Shown: piece after piece, positions 20,776 through 30,775 of the stretch
How positions within the stretch are numbered: position 1 is the first letter of the stretch
How the letters are laid out: each line of letters begins with the position of its first letter
From: Mycobacterium simiae
GTDB lineage: Bacteria > Actinomycetota > Actinomycetes > Mycobacteriales > Mycobacteriaceae
Direction of reading: 5' to 3'
Length of the DNA stretch: 64,000 bases
Assembly: GCF_008370645.1 (NCBI RefSeq)
Contig: NZ_VTZN01000001.1
Coordinates: 79,233-143,232, forward strand
Position numbers and translations under genes: made by a program
The notes under the pieces: model-generated
The model's database searches: none
What the model was told of the DNA's origin: nothing
Seen by the model: only the letters and a program-made list of their open reading frames with translations

Positions 20776-22365
20776 ATGGTCGAGACGGTCGACGCCGTCG
20801 TGATCGGAGCCGGTCACCACGGGCTGGTCGCCGCGTCGATCATGGCCGACGCCGGATGGGATGTGTGGGTGCTGGAAGCCCAGCCCCACCCCGGTGGCGC
20901 GGTACGCAGCGCCGAACTCACGCCGGGATACATTACCGACCTGTTCAGCTCGTTCTACCCGATGACCGCGGCCTCTCCCGCGATGGCAGCGCTGCAATTG
21001 GAAGATCATGGGTTGCAGTGGTCTCATGCGCCCACGGTGCTGGCTCACCCGCGTGGCGCGGCCGATGACGACCCGCCCGCGCTTTATCGCGACCCGGCGC
21101 GCACCGCCGCGGAGTTCGAACGTCGAGAGCGAGTCGACGGTGAGAATTGGTGGCGGGTGGTGCGACTCTGGGAACAGATCAAATCACCCCTCTTGGATGC
21201 GATTTTTGCACCCTTTCCGCCGACGCGTCCGCTGCTGCGATTACTGCTCAAGCTGGGCACCGCCGACGCACTTCGGTTGGCGCGCCTTCTCATACAGCCC
21301 GCCAACACGATGGTGGAGCAGCTGTTCGCCGGTGCGGCACCGCGAGTGTTGTTGCTGGGCAACGCGATGCACGCCGACATTGCACCCGACGCCCCGGGCA
21401 GCGGCGCGATGGGCTTTTTGCTGACCATGCTTGGCCAAGACTGCGGCTGGCCGGTGCCGGTAGGCGGTGCGGGTCAACTGACCGCAGCTCTGGTGAATCG
21501 CGCGTGTTCGGCCGGGGCGCGAATCGAGGTCAACCAGAACGTATCCCGTATTCAAGTGCACGGTGGCCGGGCCGTTGCGGCGACCACCGCCGAAGGGCGA
21601 ACAATCCGCGCGCGCCGCGCCATCGTGGCTGATGTGACTGCGCCGCAACTGTTTTGCCAGATGCTGCCGGCCGACGCGGTGCCGGATGGCCTGCATCGCG
21701 AGCTGGAGCACTACGTCTGGGATCCACCGGTGGTGAAGGTCAACTATACCCTGGACGGATCCATTCCCTGGCGATCGGCGAGCCTGCGAGAGGCGGGAAC
21801 GGTCCATCTCGGGGCCGACGGGGATGGCTTGGTTCGATGGATGGCAGACCTCAACACCGGTGTGGTACCCGAGCATCCGTTCCTGCTGCTCGGCCAAACC
21901 ACCACCGCGGATCCGACCCGGTCACCGCCGGGTACCGAAAGTGTATGGGCGTACACGCATCTGCCCCGAAACGTCGCCGACGATGCTGCCGCGGAGCAGC
22001 TCGCCCAGTCGGTGGACTCCGTAATCGAAGAGCATGCTCCGGGGTTTGGTTCTCGAGTGATTGACCGGTTCTTGCAACGGCCGTCGGACCTGGAAGCCAG
22101 CGACGCCAATCTGTATCGGGGCGCGGTCAACGGCGGAACCGCACAACTGCAGCAGATGCTGATCTTCCGTCCGGCGCCGGGACTGGGACGGGCCGAAACG
22201 CCGGTCGAGCGACTGTACTTGGGCAGCGCCTCGGCGACTCCAGGTGGCTCGGTGCACGGCGCCTGCGGGCGCAACGCCGCCCACGCCGCACTAGCCGCCG
22301 ACGGGTGGACCGGCTGGCCACGACGCAAGGTGAGCCGCGCAGTCATCTCCCTGCTGACCAAGTAG
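20776..22365 (+). CDS. Phytoene-desaturase-like FAD-dependent oxidoreductase
   Basis: A 529-residue amine-oxidase/phytoene dehydrogenase-type flavoprotein. The N-terminal Rossmann motif is VIGAGHHGLVAASIMADAGW, followed by VLEAQPHPGGAVRS. The GAGQLTAALV region and the C-terminal LYLGSASATPGGSVHGACG loop are typical of CrtI/NAD(P)/FAD-dependent carotene oxidoreductases and COG1233 proteins. No crtB or crtE is nearby, so a carotenoid role is not supported; mycobacteria have many such proteins of unknown substrate. It begins one base after the SRPBCC stop. In H37Rv ephD is directly next to pepB, so these two genes are an insertion or a lost pair. Confidence 0.85.
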   Translation: MVETVDAVVIGAGHHGLVAASIMADAGWDVWVLEAQPHPGGAVRSAELTPGYITDLFSSFYPMTAASPAMAALQLEDHGLQWSHAPTVLAHPRGAADDDPPALYRDPARTAAEFERRERVDGENWWRVVRLWEQIKSPLLDAIFAPFPPTRPLLRLLLKLGTADALRLARLLIQPANTMVEQLFAGAAPRVLLLGNAMHADIAPDAPGSGAMGFLLTMLGQDCGWPVPVGGAGQLTAALVNRACSAGARIEVNQNVSRIQVHGGRAVAATTAEGRTIRARRAIVADVTAPQLFCQMLPADAVPDGLHRELEHYVWDPPVVKVNYTLDGSIPWRSASLREAGTVHLGADGDGLVRWMADLNTGVVPEHPFLLLGQTTTADPTRSPPGTESVWAYTHLPRNVADDAAAEQLAQSVDSVIEEHAPGFGSRVIDRFLQRPSDLEASDANLYRGAVNGGTAQLQQMLIFRPAPGLGRAETPVERLYLGSASATPGGSVHGACGRNAAHAALAADGWTGWPRRKVSRAVISLLTK

Positions 22366-22386
22366 TCAGCCGTCGGTCACCCACTC

Positions 22387-23934
22387 CTAGCCGTGTTGGA
22401 CAATGTCCTCGAGCACCGCGAACATGGTGCGGGTCGGGACGCCGGTGGCTCCCTTGGGCGTGTAGCCCCAGGCGCTGCCAGTGTTGTACGCCGGGCCGGC
22501 CACGTCGATGTGGGCCCAGTTCACCGAATCAGCGACGAACTCCCGCAGAAACACACCGGCCACCAGCATGCCGGCGAAGCGCTGGCCACTCACATTGGCC
22601 AGGTCGGCCACCGTGGACTTCAGGTCCTCTTTGAGGTCATCCGGCAGCGGCATGGGCCATCCATTTTCGCCCACCTGCTGCGAGATCGCAGCAACGCGGT
22701 CGCGGAACTCGTCGCTGCCCATGACCCCGGGGATGCGACTGCCCAACGCGACCGTCTGCGCACCGGTCAGCGTCGATGCCTCGATCAGATAATCCGGATT
22801 GTCCTCGCACGCGCGAACAAGGGCGTCTGCCAGGATGAGCCGACCCTCCGCGTCGGTGTTAAGCACCTCGACCGTGGTGCCGCCGTACTGGGTCAGCACA
22901 TCGCCCGGACGCTGCGCCGTAGCCGACGGCATGTTCTCAGCGATCGGAACCGTGGCAATCACGTCAATCGGGAGCTGCAGTTGCGCAGCCAGCGCGACGG
23001 TCGCAATGACCGCTGCGGCCCCACCCATGTCCGACGTCATGTGGTGCATCGACGCGGCCGGCTTGATCGAAATTCCGCCGGTGTCAAAGGTAATTCCTTT
23101 ACCGACCAACGCGACCTTCTTGGCGCGCTGGGGATTCTTGGCCAGCCGCGAGCCGCGATGGATCAACCGCACCAGTCGTGGCGGTCGACCGGAGCCCTGG
23201 CCGACGCCGATCACACCGCCGTAGCCGGCCTTCCGCAGCGCTTTCTCGTCGAGCACCTCAACTTCGAGTCCGGCGGATTCGCCTAAAACCTCTGCGCGCT
23301 TGGCCAATTCAGCGGGGTACAGGTGGTTCGGCGGGGTGTTGACCAAGTCGCGGGCGGTGGCGACCGCGGTGGCGAGCGCCGCACCGCGCGCGCTGCGCTT
23401 CTTGGCGTCCTTAGCGGTGGCCAGCACGGTGATTTTCCGCAGCCCGGCGTCCTTGGGTGCCGTCTTAGAGCTCCGGTAGGCGCTGAACCGGTAGCCGCCT
23501 AAAATCAGCCCCTCGACGACGGCCGAGCAGACGTCGTCGCCGGGCAGCTCGGCCAGCGTGGTGATCACCGCCTGCGCCGTGCCCAGCGACCGCGCTGCCG
23601 CCCCGGCGGCGCGGCGGATCGTGTCCCCCGGCCACCGCGACCGTGGCTTACCCAGGCCAACCGTCAGCACGCTGGCCACCGGCAGCGACGACACCACCAG
23701 CCGGTGCAGTTGATCGCTGCTACCTGTCGCGTCCAGTGCGCGCAGCCCAGCCTCGATTTCGGCGACCGCGTCGGTGGTCAGGAACGGTTCGGCGGCGGCG
23801 ACGAGCGCCCCCGGTGCGCCGTCGTCACCGGTCGAGACGACCGGCACAATCAGTACCGAGGAACCGGCGGCGCGCTTGGGCAGTGCGGCGGCAACGCCGA
23901 CAGAAGGGCTTTGGTAACCCAGGTGGGTGGTCAC
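22387..23934 (-). CDS. pepB: Leucyl aminopeptidase (M17)
   Basis: A 515-residue dinuclear-zinc aminopeptidase that removes N-terminal residues from peptides in the cytosol. The catalytic part has [16 protein letters not shown] (metal Lys and Asp), the [12 protein letters not shown] loop, and [14 protein letters not shown] (the M17 signature with Asp, Glu, Arg). The N-terminal 170 residues are the usual non-catalytic domain. The GTG at 23934 gives the same length as in M. tuberculosis; a GTG two codons upstream is also possible. Convergent with the FAD enzyme gene. Confidence 0.95.
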   Translation of the reverse strand: MTTHLGYQSPSVGVAAALPKRAAGSSVLIVPVVSTGDDGAPGALVAAAEPFLTTDAVAEIEAGLRALDATGSSDQLHRLVVSSLPVASVLTVGLGKPRSRWPGDTIRRAAGAAARSLGTAQAVITTLAELPGDDVCSAVVEGLILGGYRFSAYRSSKTAPKDAGLRKITVLATAKDAKKRSARGAALATAVATARDLVNTPPNHLYPAELAKRAEVLGESAGLEVEVLDEKALRKAGYGGVIGVGQGSGRPPRLVRLIHRGSRLAKNPQRAKKVALVGKGITFDTGGISIKPAASMHHMTSDMGGAAAVIATVALAAQLQLPIDVIATVPIAENMPSATAQRPGDVLTQYGGTTVEVLNTDAEGRLILADALVRACEDNPDYLIEASTLTGAQTVALGSRIPGVMGSDEFRDRVAAISQQVGENGWPMPLPDDLKEDLKSTVADLANVSGQRFAGMLVAGVFLREFVADSVNWAHIDVAGPAYNTGSAWGYTPKGATGVPTRTMFAVLEDIVQHG

Positions 23935-23950
23935 GGGCACTCACCCTAAG

Positions 23951-25081
23951 TCACCTGCAGACGGGGCCGGACTGGGGAGTGCCCCCGGCGCGCAACGCAA
24001 AGGCGGTAACCGGGGCATCAAATCCCTTCAGCGTCAATGGGCCATAGGCGGTCGCGGGCCAATTCGGCAACTTCGCATAGAGCTCGGACGCGGCCAGAAT
24101 CTGCCCGGGGGCCGCGACAGCCACGAGTCGCGCGGCCAGGTTCACCGGGTTGCCGAAGTAATCCCCATTGATGGCCAGGACGGTCCCGTAGGCTAGGCCG
24201 GCGCGGACCTGCAGCTGGGCTTCGCGTGCCTTGGGATGGTCGACGAGATCGAGTGCCGCCTGCGCCAACTGCGCAGGAGTCGGGCTCACCCACATCACGG
24301 CGTCGCCGATGAACTTCACCAACCGGCCGCCGTCGGCATGCACCACGTCGGCGACGGTGGCGCCGAACTCATAGAGCAAGTCCTGCAGCTCTGCGGGCGC
24401 AAGCAGCTGGGTCAACGCGGTGAAGCTGGACAGATCCGCAAAGCCGACGCCGCAGGTCACGCTGGCCGAACTGTCTTGAATGACGCCCTCGAAGTAGGTG
24501 CGGGCGCTGGTCAGGTGGTGCCGGTGGACGGTGTCGATCAGCGCCCCGATCCGGGGAACGAATTCGGCGATCGCCCGGTATGCCTGCGCCGTGGCCAGTT
24601 CGTCGTGGGTGTGGGTCATCTGAATGTCTGGCATCCCGGAGCGGATCATTGTCGACTCGGCTTCGGCGAGCCGGGCCATCGCGGCCCCGAGCACGCGCAG
24701 CAGCCCATAGGCGCCGTCGTCGCCCACCACGGCCTTTAAGGCCACCCAGGTCGCCAGCGCGTCGACGTCAGCCTGGCTCAACGCGGGAACGTCGGAACCC
24801 GCGACGGTCAGGCCCAACAACGCCCAGGCCTCGGCGACCTCCTCAGCAGACAGCCCGAGTTCTTCAGCCGCTGTGTGCACAGTGTAGATAGGGGGCCCCG
24901 ACCATTGCAGGACGTCACCCGCCAGCCCGAACAAGCGGCCGCGGCGTTCCGCTTCGGCCATCTCCTCGACGGTGAAGCCCAGCCCGTCCAGATACTTGAT
25001 CAGGTCGGCCCGCTCGCGGGGATTGGCGATTCCGGCAGCCTGCAGGGCTTCGAAGTCGAGGGAATCGAGAGAATCGGACAC
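23951..25081 (-). CDS. Class III adenylate cyclase (Rv2212-like)
   Basis: A 376-residue soluble protein. The C-terminal cyclase domain starts near residue 195 with [17 protein letters not shown] (first metal Asp) and has [20 protein letters not shown] (second metal Asp). The dimer-loop region ends with [13 protein letters not shown] (Asn, Arg transition-state residues). The N-terminal domain (residues 1-190) is the regulatory part that in Rv2212 responds to fatty acids and pH. cAMP is the expected product. GTG start; divergent from gcvT with a gap of only 44 bases. Confidence 0.92.
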   Translation of the reverse strand: MSDSLDSLDFEALQAAGIANPRERADLIKYLDGLGFTVEEMAEAERRGRLFGLAGDVLQWSGPPIYTVHTAAEELGLSAEEVAEAWALLGLTVAGSDVPALSQADVDALATWVALKAVVGDDGAYGLLRVLGAAMARLAEAESTMIRSGMPDIQMTHTHDELATAQAYRAIAEFVPRIGALIDTVHRHHLTSARTYFEGVIQDSSASVTCGVGFADLSSFTALTQLLAPAELQDLLYEFGATVADVVHADGGRLVKFIGDAVMWVSPTPAQLAQAALDLVDHPKAREAQLQVRAGLAYGTVLAINGDYFGNPVNLAARLVAVAAPGQILAASELYAKLPNWPATAYGPLTLKGFDAPVTAFALRAGGTPQSGPVCR

Positions 25082-25125
25082 TGTCCAAGTGTGCCAGTAG
25101 CGCTGCTGGATTAAGGTGTGACGCC

Positions 25126-26229
25126 GTGACTGATGCCTCGAATTTGCAGCCCGGACCCTTAGAAGACCGCCATCGCGCGCTGGGCGCCAGCTTCGCCGAG
25201 TTCGGCGGCTGGCTGATGCCGGTGTCCTACGCCGGGACGGTCAGCGAGCACGCCGCCACCCGTAACGCGGTGGGTCTGTTCGACGTCAGCCACCTGGGCA
25301 AAGCACTGGTTCGCGGGCCGGGCGCCGCCGAGTTCGTCAACGCCGCGTTTACCAACGACCTTCGTCGCATTGGACCGGGAAAGGCGCAATACACGTTGTG
25401 CTGCAACGATTCCGGTGGCGTCATCGACGACTTGATCGCCTACTACGTCGACGACGACGAGATCTTCTTGGTACCCAACGCCGCCAACACCGCCGCCGTG
25501 GTCGCCGCCTTGCAGGCGGCAGCACCCAGCGATCTGACGATCACCAACCTGCATCGCAGCTACGCGGTCTTGGCGGTGCAGGGGCCGCGGGCCACCGAGG
25601 TGCTCGCTGCATTGGGCCTGCCGACCGACATGGACTATATGGGTTATTCCGATGCGGCGTATGCCGGAACACGGGTGCGCGTATGCCGCACCGGTTACAC
25701 CGGCGAGCACGGCTACGAACTGCTTCCGCCCTGGGAGGCCGCCGGTGCAGTGTTCGACGCGCTGGTGGAGGCGGTTTCGGACGCCGGCGGCCAGCCTGCC
25801 GGTCTGGGCGCCCGTGACACGCTGCGCACCGAAATGGGCTATCCGCTTCACGGACATGAACTTTCGGCCGAGATCTCGCCATTGCAGGCCCGCTGCGGCT
25901 GGGCAATCGGCTGGAAAAAGGAGGCGTTCTTTGGGCGCAACGCGCTGCTGGAAGAAAAACAGGCAGGCCCGCGACGGCTGCTGCGGGGATTACGCACGGT
26001 CGGTCGCGGCGTCTTGCGTCCGGGCCTGACGGTGCTTGACGACGGTGCCATGGTGGGGGTCACCACGTCGGGAACGTTCTCGCCGACGCTGCAGGTCGGC
26101 ATCGCGCTCGCGCTGATCGACACCCAGGCCGAGGTGCAGGACGGCCAGCATGTCACTGTCGACGTTCGCGGGCGTGCTGTTGACTGCGAAGTGGTGCGGC
26201 TGCCTTTCATCGAGCCGAAAACGCGTTAG
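25126..26229 (+). CDS. gcvT: Aminomethyltransferase, T-protein of the glycine cleavage system
   Basis: A 367-residue tetrahydrofolate-dependent enzyme that releases ammonia and methylene-THF from the aminomethyl-lipoyl H-protein. Visible signatures: [34 protein letters not shown], the folate-site Asp in [28 protein letters not shown] and [19 protein letters not shown]. The GTG start has TAAGG upstream. It needs lipoylated GcvH (not in the window), which links it to LipA/LipB. Its stop lies 58 bases before a group II intron. Confidence 0.95.
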   Translation: MTDASNLQPGPLEDRHRALGASFAEFGGWLMPVSYAGTVSEHAATRNAVGLFDVSHLGKALVRGPGAAEFVNAAFTNDLRRIGPGKAQYTLCCNDSGGVIDDLIAYYVDDDEIFLVPNAANTAAVVAALQAAAPSDLTITNLHRSYAVLAVQGPRATEVLAALGLPTDMDYMGYSDAAYAGTRVRVCRTGYTGEHGYELLPPWEAAGAVFDALVEAVSDAGGQPAGLGARDTLRTEMGYPLHGHELSAEISPLQARCGWAIGWKKEAFFGRNALLEEKQAGPRRLLRGLRTVGRGVLRPGLTVLDDGAMVGVTTSGTFSPTLQVGIALALIDTQAEVQDGQHVTVDVRGRAVDCEVVRLPFIEPKTR

Positions 26230-26271
26230 GTGACCCCACCTCGCGCGGAAAAACCTGTTGTCACACCGATA

Positions 26272-26277
26272 TAGAAT
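26272..26277 (+). promoter_or_regulatory. Candidate -10 box of the original ilvE promoter
   Basis: TAGAAT fits the mycobacterial TAnnnT -10 pattern and lies seven bases before the A of an ATG at 26285. In an intron-free ancestor this spacing would give a leaderless ilvE transcript. No good -35 is seen. The intron now begins within three bases of that predicted start site. Confidence 0.4.
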
Positions 26278-26287
26278 CGGCGCCATG

Positions 26288-28118
26288 GTGCGTCCTAGAA
26301 GCTGGATCAGGCTTGCGGGTGTAAGTCCCGTCCCGGTAGGCACCGGAGCGCCGGGTAGCAGGCCCCGGTTCGTCGTTGAGAGGCGGCGGGCTAAGCGGGG
26401 TGTCGAGAGCCTCTTTGGAGGGAGCAAGTGCGCGGGCCGTAGTGCCGTTAGGTGCTAGTCCTGCAGCCTCGTCAGATTTACAACGGAGGAGCCGAGCCGC
26501 TCATGTCGCGGCGAAGGCCTATGTCTGTCGAGCCCTGGTCCGGGGTTAGCTCGGCGGGTCCTTCCGGGGTATGGGGAGCGGCACGTGCACACAGTCTGGT
26601 TCGGAAGGGGAGAGGTCCGTGTGCTCAGCCTGCGTCAGGCAAAGACCAAGGGTATAAGCCGATGGTGAAATCCTTTGGAGGGCAGCGGGAGTCCGAGGGG
26701 GTCGTAGTACCGCTGATCGGCGTGAGAGACACGCCGGGAGGGAAGGGCCCCTGCTTTGATCACGCGCGCGAAGCGGGTACGCATCAGGGCATGACCGAGG
26801 TGACTGGGTCCAACTACCCCGGCAAGGCATCGTTTGCCGTAGCTGACGACGAGCCGTTGGTGATGTCGCCGGTGAAAGTGCAACAACTGCAACGGGTGCT
26901 ATGGGCTGCGGCCAAGCAGTCTGAGGGTCGGCCTTTCCACGCCGTGTATGACCGTATTTACAGGGGTGACGTCCTGTGGGAGGCGTGGGAGCGGGTGCGT
27001 AAGAACAAGGGTGCGGCCGGGGTGGATCGGATCACTCTGGTTGTGGTGGAGGACTACGGCGTGGACCGCATGTTGCGCGAGTTGCGCCATGACCTTCGCA
27101 CAGGTCGGTATCGTCCCGCGCCTGCCAGGCGTGTGGAGATCCCGAAACCACGAGGTGGTAAGCGGCTGTTGGGGATTCCCACGGTGCGAGACCGGGTGGT
27201 CCAGGCGGCGGCCAAGATCGTGTTGGAACCGATTTTCGAGGCGGATTTTCTGTCGTGCGCGTTCGGGTTTCGGCCGAGGCGGTCGGCGGTGATGGCCAAG
27301 GAACGCTTGCGGACCGGGTTCATCGAGGGCTACCAGTTTGTGGTCGAGTTCGATATCGCCAATTTCTTCGGTGAGATCGACCACGACCGGCTGCTCACGG
27401 AGGTGGGTAGGCGGGTCTCGGATCGGCGGGTGCTCAAACTGCTGCGTTTGTGGCTGCAAGCAGGAGTGTTGGTCGAGGGGGTGACCCAGCGGACGGTCGC
27501 GGGCACTTCGCAGGGCGGGGTGATCTCGCCGCTGTTGGCCAACGTCTACCTGCATGTGCTCGACACCGAACTCGCTGTCCGTGGGGTAGGTGAGTTGGTG
27601 CGTTATGCCGATGACGGTGTGGTGTTGTGCCGTACGGCGGAACAAGCCGAGCACGCTCTAGTGGCGGTAGGAGAAATCCTGGCGTCGTTGGGGTTGCGGC
27701 TGCATCCGGATAAGACGAAGGTGGTCGACCTGCGGGCAGGTTGTGAGGGCTTGGACTTTTTGGGTTGTCATTTCCGGGCTCGCATGTCGGGACGGTTGTG
27801 GGAGCAGCAGCGGGTCATCCGCTACTACTTGCACCGCTGGCCCAGCCACACGGCCATGGCCCGACTACGGGCCAAGGTGCGTGACCGCACCGGCCGCAAC
27901 CGGGTCGGTCTCGATATCCGTGATGTAATCGCGGAGTTGAACCCGATCCTGCGTGGCTGGGGCAACTACTTTCGTACCGGCTTCGCGGCACCATCCGCTA
28001 CCCGAAGGCTGCGTAACCATGTCTAGAAGATCATCGGTGAGGCGTGTGCGGGAAAACCGCACGCACGGATTGAAAGGGGGAAGGGGAAACGGGCTCACTG
28101 AGCACCGCGCCCCCGACT
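26288..28118 (+). mobile_element. Group II intron between gcvT and ilvE (likely defective)
   Basis: The 5' end GTGCG at 26288 matches the group II consensus GUGYG, followed by structured domain I with GCGGGTGTAAGTCCCG (26318-26333). Bases 26288-26790 carry no gene of their own. An intron reverse transcriptase fills domain IV. Domain V is recognisable at about 28039-28072 with arms GTGTGCGG and CCGCACGC around a GAAA loop, and a G/C-rich domain VI follows. The 3' end should be an AY just before ilvE (CTAC ending near 28118); the exact base is not certain. Two defects are visible: the maturase tail is deleted, and the base of domain V has changes on both strands. Confidence 0.85.
26791..28026 (+). 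CDS. Group II intron reverse transcriptase/maturase, C-terminally damaged
   Basis: The frame from ATG 26791 (MTEVTGSNYPGK) encodes 411 residues; it is open back to 26452 but that part is intron RNA domain. RT motifs are intact: GAAGVDRITL, RPAPARRVEIPKPRGGKRL, IPTVRDRVVQAA, VVEFDIANFFGEIDHD (catalytic Asp), TSQGGVISPLLANVYLH and the active site VRYADDGVV. The maturase domain starts normally (LNPILRGWGNYFRTG) but stops 14 residues later. In another frame, bases 27984-28016 spell RGTIRYPKAA and a stop, the usual end of this RT group. So an internal deletion removed most of the thumb/maturase end and shifted the frame. No HNH endonuclease domain. It may still polymerise, but splicing help is doubtful. 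Confidence 0.85.
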   Translation: MTEVTGSNYPGKASFAVADDEPLVMSPVKVQQLQRVLWAAAKQSEGRPFHAVYDRIYRGDVLWEAWERVRKNKGAAGVDRITLVVVEDYGVDRMLRELRHDLRTGRYRPAPARRVEIPKPRGGKRLLGIPTVRDRVVQAAAKIVLEPIFEADFLSCAFGFRPRRSAVMAKERLRTGFIEGYQFVVEFDIANFFGEIDHDRLLTEVGRRVSDRRVLKLLRLWLQAGVLVEGVTQRTVAGTSQGGVISPLLANVYLHVLDTELAVRGVGELVRYADDGVVLCRTAEQAEHALVAVGEILASLGLRLHPDKTKVVDLRAGCEGLDFLGCHFRARMSGRLWEQQRVIRYYLHRWPSHTAMARLRAKVRDRTGRNRVGLDIRDVIAELNPILRGWGNYFRTGFAAPSATRRLRNHV

Positions 28119-28122
28119 ACCA

Positions 28123-29229
28123 ATGACCAGCGGGTCCCTCCAGTTCACGGTTACGCGCACGGCGCATCCGGCTAGCGAAGCCCAGCGGGGAGCGATCTTG
28201 CAGGATCCTGGCTTCGGCAAATACCACACCGACCACATGGTCTCCATTGACTACACCGAGGGCCAGGGTTGGCACAGCGCACGGGTTACCGGCTACGGGC
28301 CGATCCAGCTGGACCCGTCGGCGATTGTGCTGCACTACGCGCAAGAAGTGTTCGAAGGCCTCAAAGCCTATCGCTGGACCGACGGCTCGATCGTGTCGTT
28401 TCGCGCGGAGGCAAACGCCGCCAGATTGCGTGCGTCCGCTCGGCGGATGGCGATCCCGGAATTGCCCGACGAGCTGTTCATCGAGTCGCTGTGCCAGCTC
28501 ATCGCCGTCGACAACGCCTGGGTGCCCCAGGCCGGCGGTGAAGAGGCGTTGTATCTGCGGCCTTTCATCATCGCCACCGAGCCCGGCCTGGGAGTGCGGC
28601 CGGCCACCGAATACCGCTACTTGTTGATCGCCTCACCGGCAGGCGCGTACTTCAAGGGTGGCATCAGTCCCGTCAGCGTGTGGGTCTCAACCGAATACGT
28701 GCGGGCGTGCCCAGGTGGCACCGGTGCGGCCAAGTTCGGCGGCAACTACGCCGCCTCGCTGTTAGCTCAGGCTGAAGCCGCCCACCAGGGTTGCGATCAG
28801 GTGGTGTGGCTCGACGCCGTCGAACGACGTTATGTCGAAGAGATGGGCGGCATGAATATTTTCTTCGTATTCGGCAGCGGCGGATCGGCGCGACTGGTCA
28901 CTCCGGAGCTATCCGGCTCGCTGCTGCCCGGTATTACACGAGACTCGTTGCTGCAACTGGCAATTGATGCTGGCTTTAGCGTCGAGGAACGCAAGATTGA
29001 TATCGACGAATGGCACAAGAAAGCCACCGCCGGTGAGATCACTGAAGTATTCGCCTGCGGCACAGCCGCGGTCATCACTCCGGTCTCTCGGGTGAGGTAC
29101 GGCGACAGCGAGTTCACCATCGCCGACGCCCAACCGGGTGAAGTGACTATGGCTTTGCGGGACACCTTGACCGGCATCCAGCGCGGCACGTTCGCCGACA
29201 CCCACGGCTGGATGTCGCGGCTCGGCTAG
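28123..29229 (+). CDS. ilvE: Branched-chain amino acid aminotransferase
   Basis: A 368-residue fold-type IV PLP enzyme making Leu, Ile and Val from their 2-oxoacids; identical in length to M. tuberculosis IlvE. Signatures: [27 protein letters not shown], the PLP Lys in [38 protein letters not shown] and [15 protein letters not shown]. The ATG at 28123 sits a few bases after the intron's 3' end, and no ribosome site is visible there. Expression must therefore come from read-through of the intron, from splicing, or from a promoter inside the intron. Its stop overlaps the convergent transporter gene by 4 bases. Confidence 0.95.
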   Translation: MTSGSLQFTVTRTAHPASEAQRGAILQDPGFGKYHTDHMVSIDYTEGQGWHSARVTGYGPIQLDPSAIVLHYAQEVFEGLKAYRWTDGSIVSFRAEANAARLRASARRMAIPELPDELFIESLCQLIAVDNAWVPQAGGEEALYLRPFIIATEPGLGVRPATEYRYLLIASPAGAYFKGGISPVSVWVSTEYVRACPGGTGAAKFGGNYAASLLAQAEAAHQGCDQVVWLDAVERRYVEEMGGMNIFFVFGSGGSARLVTPELSGSLLPGITRDSLLQLAIDAGFSVEERKIDIDEWHKKATAGEITEVFACGTAAVITPVSRVRYGDSEFTIADAQPGEVTMALRDTLTGIQRGTFADTHGWMSRLG

Positions 29230-30671
29230 GCGGCGGCAACTGCTGCCGGCGCCGGACGGAACGACTCGAATCGGCAGCCGTCCCATACGCAGCGCAGACT
29301 GATGCCTTGGCGTGCCCCGTCGGCCAATCTGACATCGGTCATTCTGACCACGACCGAGCTGTGCGCGGCGAGCTGCGGACGGGACGCCGGCTCACGTGCC
29401 GGGGCCCCTGCTCGTTCTCGGGCAGGTGCGCTCAGAGCCGCGACTGCGGCGACTGCGGCCAGTGTGAGCATGGCGACGACGGGCCAGACCGTCGCGTGCT
29501 TCTGGGCCATCGTGCCGAGGACAGCGCCTAGCAGCGTGAACTCGACAGCAACTAACGTCGATCCGAAGCTGATCAGCGTCGCGCGGTGTTGCTCGGCGGC
29601 CAATGCGCTGATCCACGATACCGCCGCGGCGGTGACGGCCTGTGAGGCTACCGTCGCCAGCAGGAACACGGTGCCGTAGGCCCACATGTGGAACCACTGA
29701 CCGCACGACTCGGCGAGGATGCACAGCAGCGACGCGGCCATGCTGAGCAGGGCGCTACCCAACAGCATGCCGCGTACTCCGCAGAGTCGGTAAACCTTGC
29801 GCCACAGCACCGAGCCGATGACTAATCCGATGCTGGACAACACCACCAGCATCTGCAGATTGCCGCGCTGCTGGGCGGCGCGCAGGCTGAAGAAGGTAGT
29901 GCCCAGACTAATCGGCGCGAACAACAGGTAGGTGATCACGTACCGGCGAAACCACGGCTGGGTGCGCGCAACCTCAAAGCCCTGCCGGTAGGTATCACGA
30001 AAAGGGACCCGGGTGGCGCTGGCCCGGGTGGAGGCCCCGGCCGCGGCGGCTCGCATCGGGCCAACGAACACCGCCGCGACCCCGGAGGCAGCCAGGCCCG
30101 CGGCGCCCAGCCATAGCAAATCGTGATAGCGCGCCATCTGGTCGCCGCCGGCCAGCATCGGCACCACCAGCAGTGTGACGCCAGTGGCCAGCACCGACCC
30201 CAGAGCCCCCTGGGTAAGCAGCAGCTCACCACGCCGCAGGACGGACAACTTGCTGGAGATCATGTCGGCGTATGCCACGCCCGAGACTCCGGTGATGGCA
30301 CCAACGGCGGTTGATGTGATCAAAAAAACCGCCGCGACGAAAGTGTGAGTCCAGGGCACCGCGGCATTACACAAAACCAGCACTGCGGTGGTCGCCGATA
30401 TCGCTGCCATCAACAAGTGCCGAAGCTGGCCGGCGCGCTGCAGAATCAGCGGCGACACCGAGTTTCCGACAATAGCGCCGATGCAGAACGCCGGATACAG
30501 CAGACCGGCCGCCCAGGTAAGGCCCTGACTTGCGCAGATGACCGGCAGCACCACCGCGCCGCTACCGAGTTGCATCCCGGCCGTGTAGAAGCTCCCCTGG
30601 GCGACCAGGCGCCCGAACGGGTTGCTGCGGGCCGGGCCGGTCAAAACGTGCGCCAGCCGTGATGCGAACAT
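29226..30671 (-). CDS. MFS-like integral membrane protein (Rv2209-like)
   Basis: A membrane protein of about 481 residues with roughly 12 hydrophobic segments, for example [59 protein letters not shown] and [18 protein letters not shown]. After the last helix comes a short soluble tail ([13 protein letters not shown]) ending [11 protein letters not shown]. It resembles MFS transporters but the substrate is unknown. I chose ATG 30671 because a TATATA -10-like box lies 11 bases upstream and the residues before it look non-coding; the frame is open to 30797, and the H37Rv annotation is longer (512). Confidence 0.85.
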   Translation of the reverse strand: MFASRLAHVLTGPARSNPFGRLVAQGSFYTAGMQLGSGAVVLPVICASQGLTWAAGLLYPAFCIGAIVGNSVSPLILQRAGQLRHLLMAAISATTAVLVLCNAAVPWTHTFVAAVFLITSTAVGAITGVSGVAYADMISSKLSVLRRGELLLTQGALGSVLATGVTLLVVPMLAGGDQMARYHDLLWLGAAGLAASGVAAVFVGPMRAAAAGASTRASATRVPFRDTYRQGFEVARTQPWFRRYVITYLLFAPISLGTTFFSLRAAQQRGNLQMLVVLSSIGLVIGSVLWRKVYRLCGVRGMLLGSALLSMAASLLCILAESCGQWFHMWAYGTVFLLATVASQAVTAAAVSWISALAAEQHRATLISFGSTLVAVEFTLLGAVLGTMAQKHATVWPVVAMLTLAAVAAVAALSAPARERAGAPAREPASRPQLAAHSSVVVRMTDVRLADGARQGISLRCVWDGCRFESFRPAPAAVAAA

Positions 30672-30682
30672 GATGAAGACGC

Positions 30683-30688
30683 TATATA
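30683..30688 (-). promoter_or_regulatory. Candidate -10 box for the MFS-like gene
   Basis: TATATA on the minus strand, 11 bases before the ATG at 30671, so the transcript would have almost no leader. No clear -35. This supports the shorter start and separates the gene from cobS transcription. Confidence 0.35.
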
Positions 30689-30750
30689 CTTCCGGCCGCC
30701 ACAACGATCCACCGATCGGACACGATTTTCTTAGTTTTTGTCCTCCGAGC

Positions 30751-30775
30751 GGGGGACAAGGTTTGTCATACCCCC
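30751..30775 (-). terminator. Hairpin just after the cobS stop
   Basis: GACAA and TTGTC pair around GGT, extended by GGGG and CCCC with a three-base bulge. It begins at the cobS stop codon and precedes the MFS-like gene. There is no T run; a terminator or processing role is an inference. Confidence 0.35.

Noticed and set aside
26452..26790. N-terminal extension of the intron RT frame back to 26452
   Set aside because: This part overlaps structured intron RNA (domains I-IV), is rich in Gly/Arg/Pro without family similarity, and the RT family normally starts near 26791.
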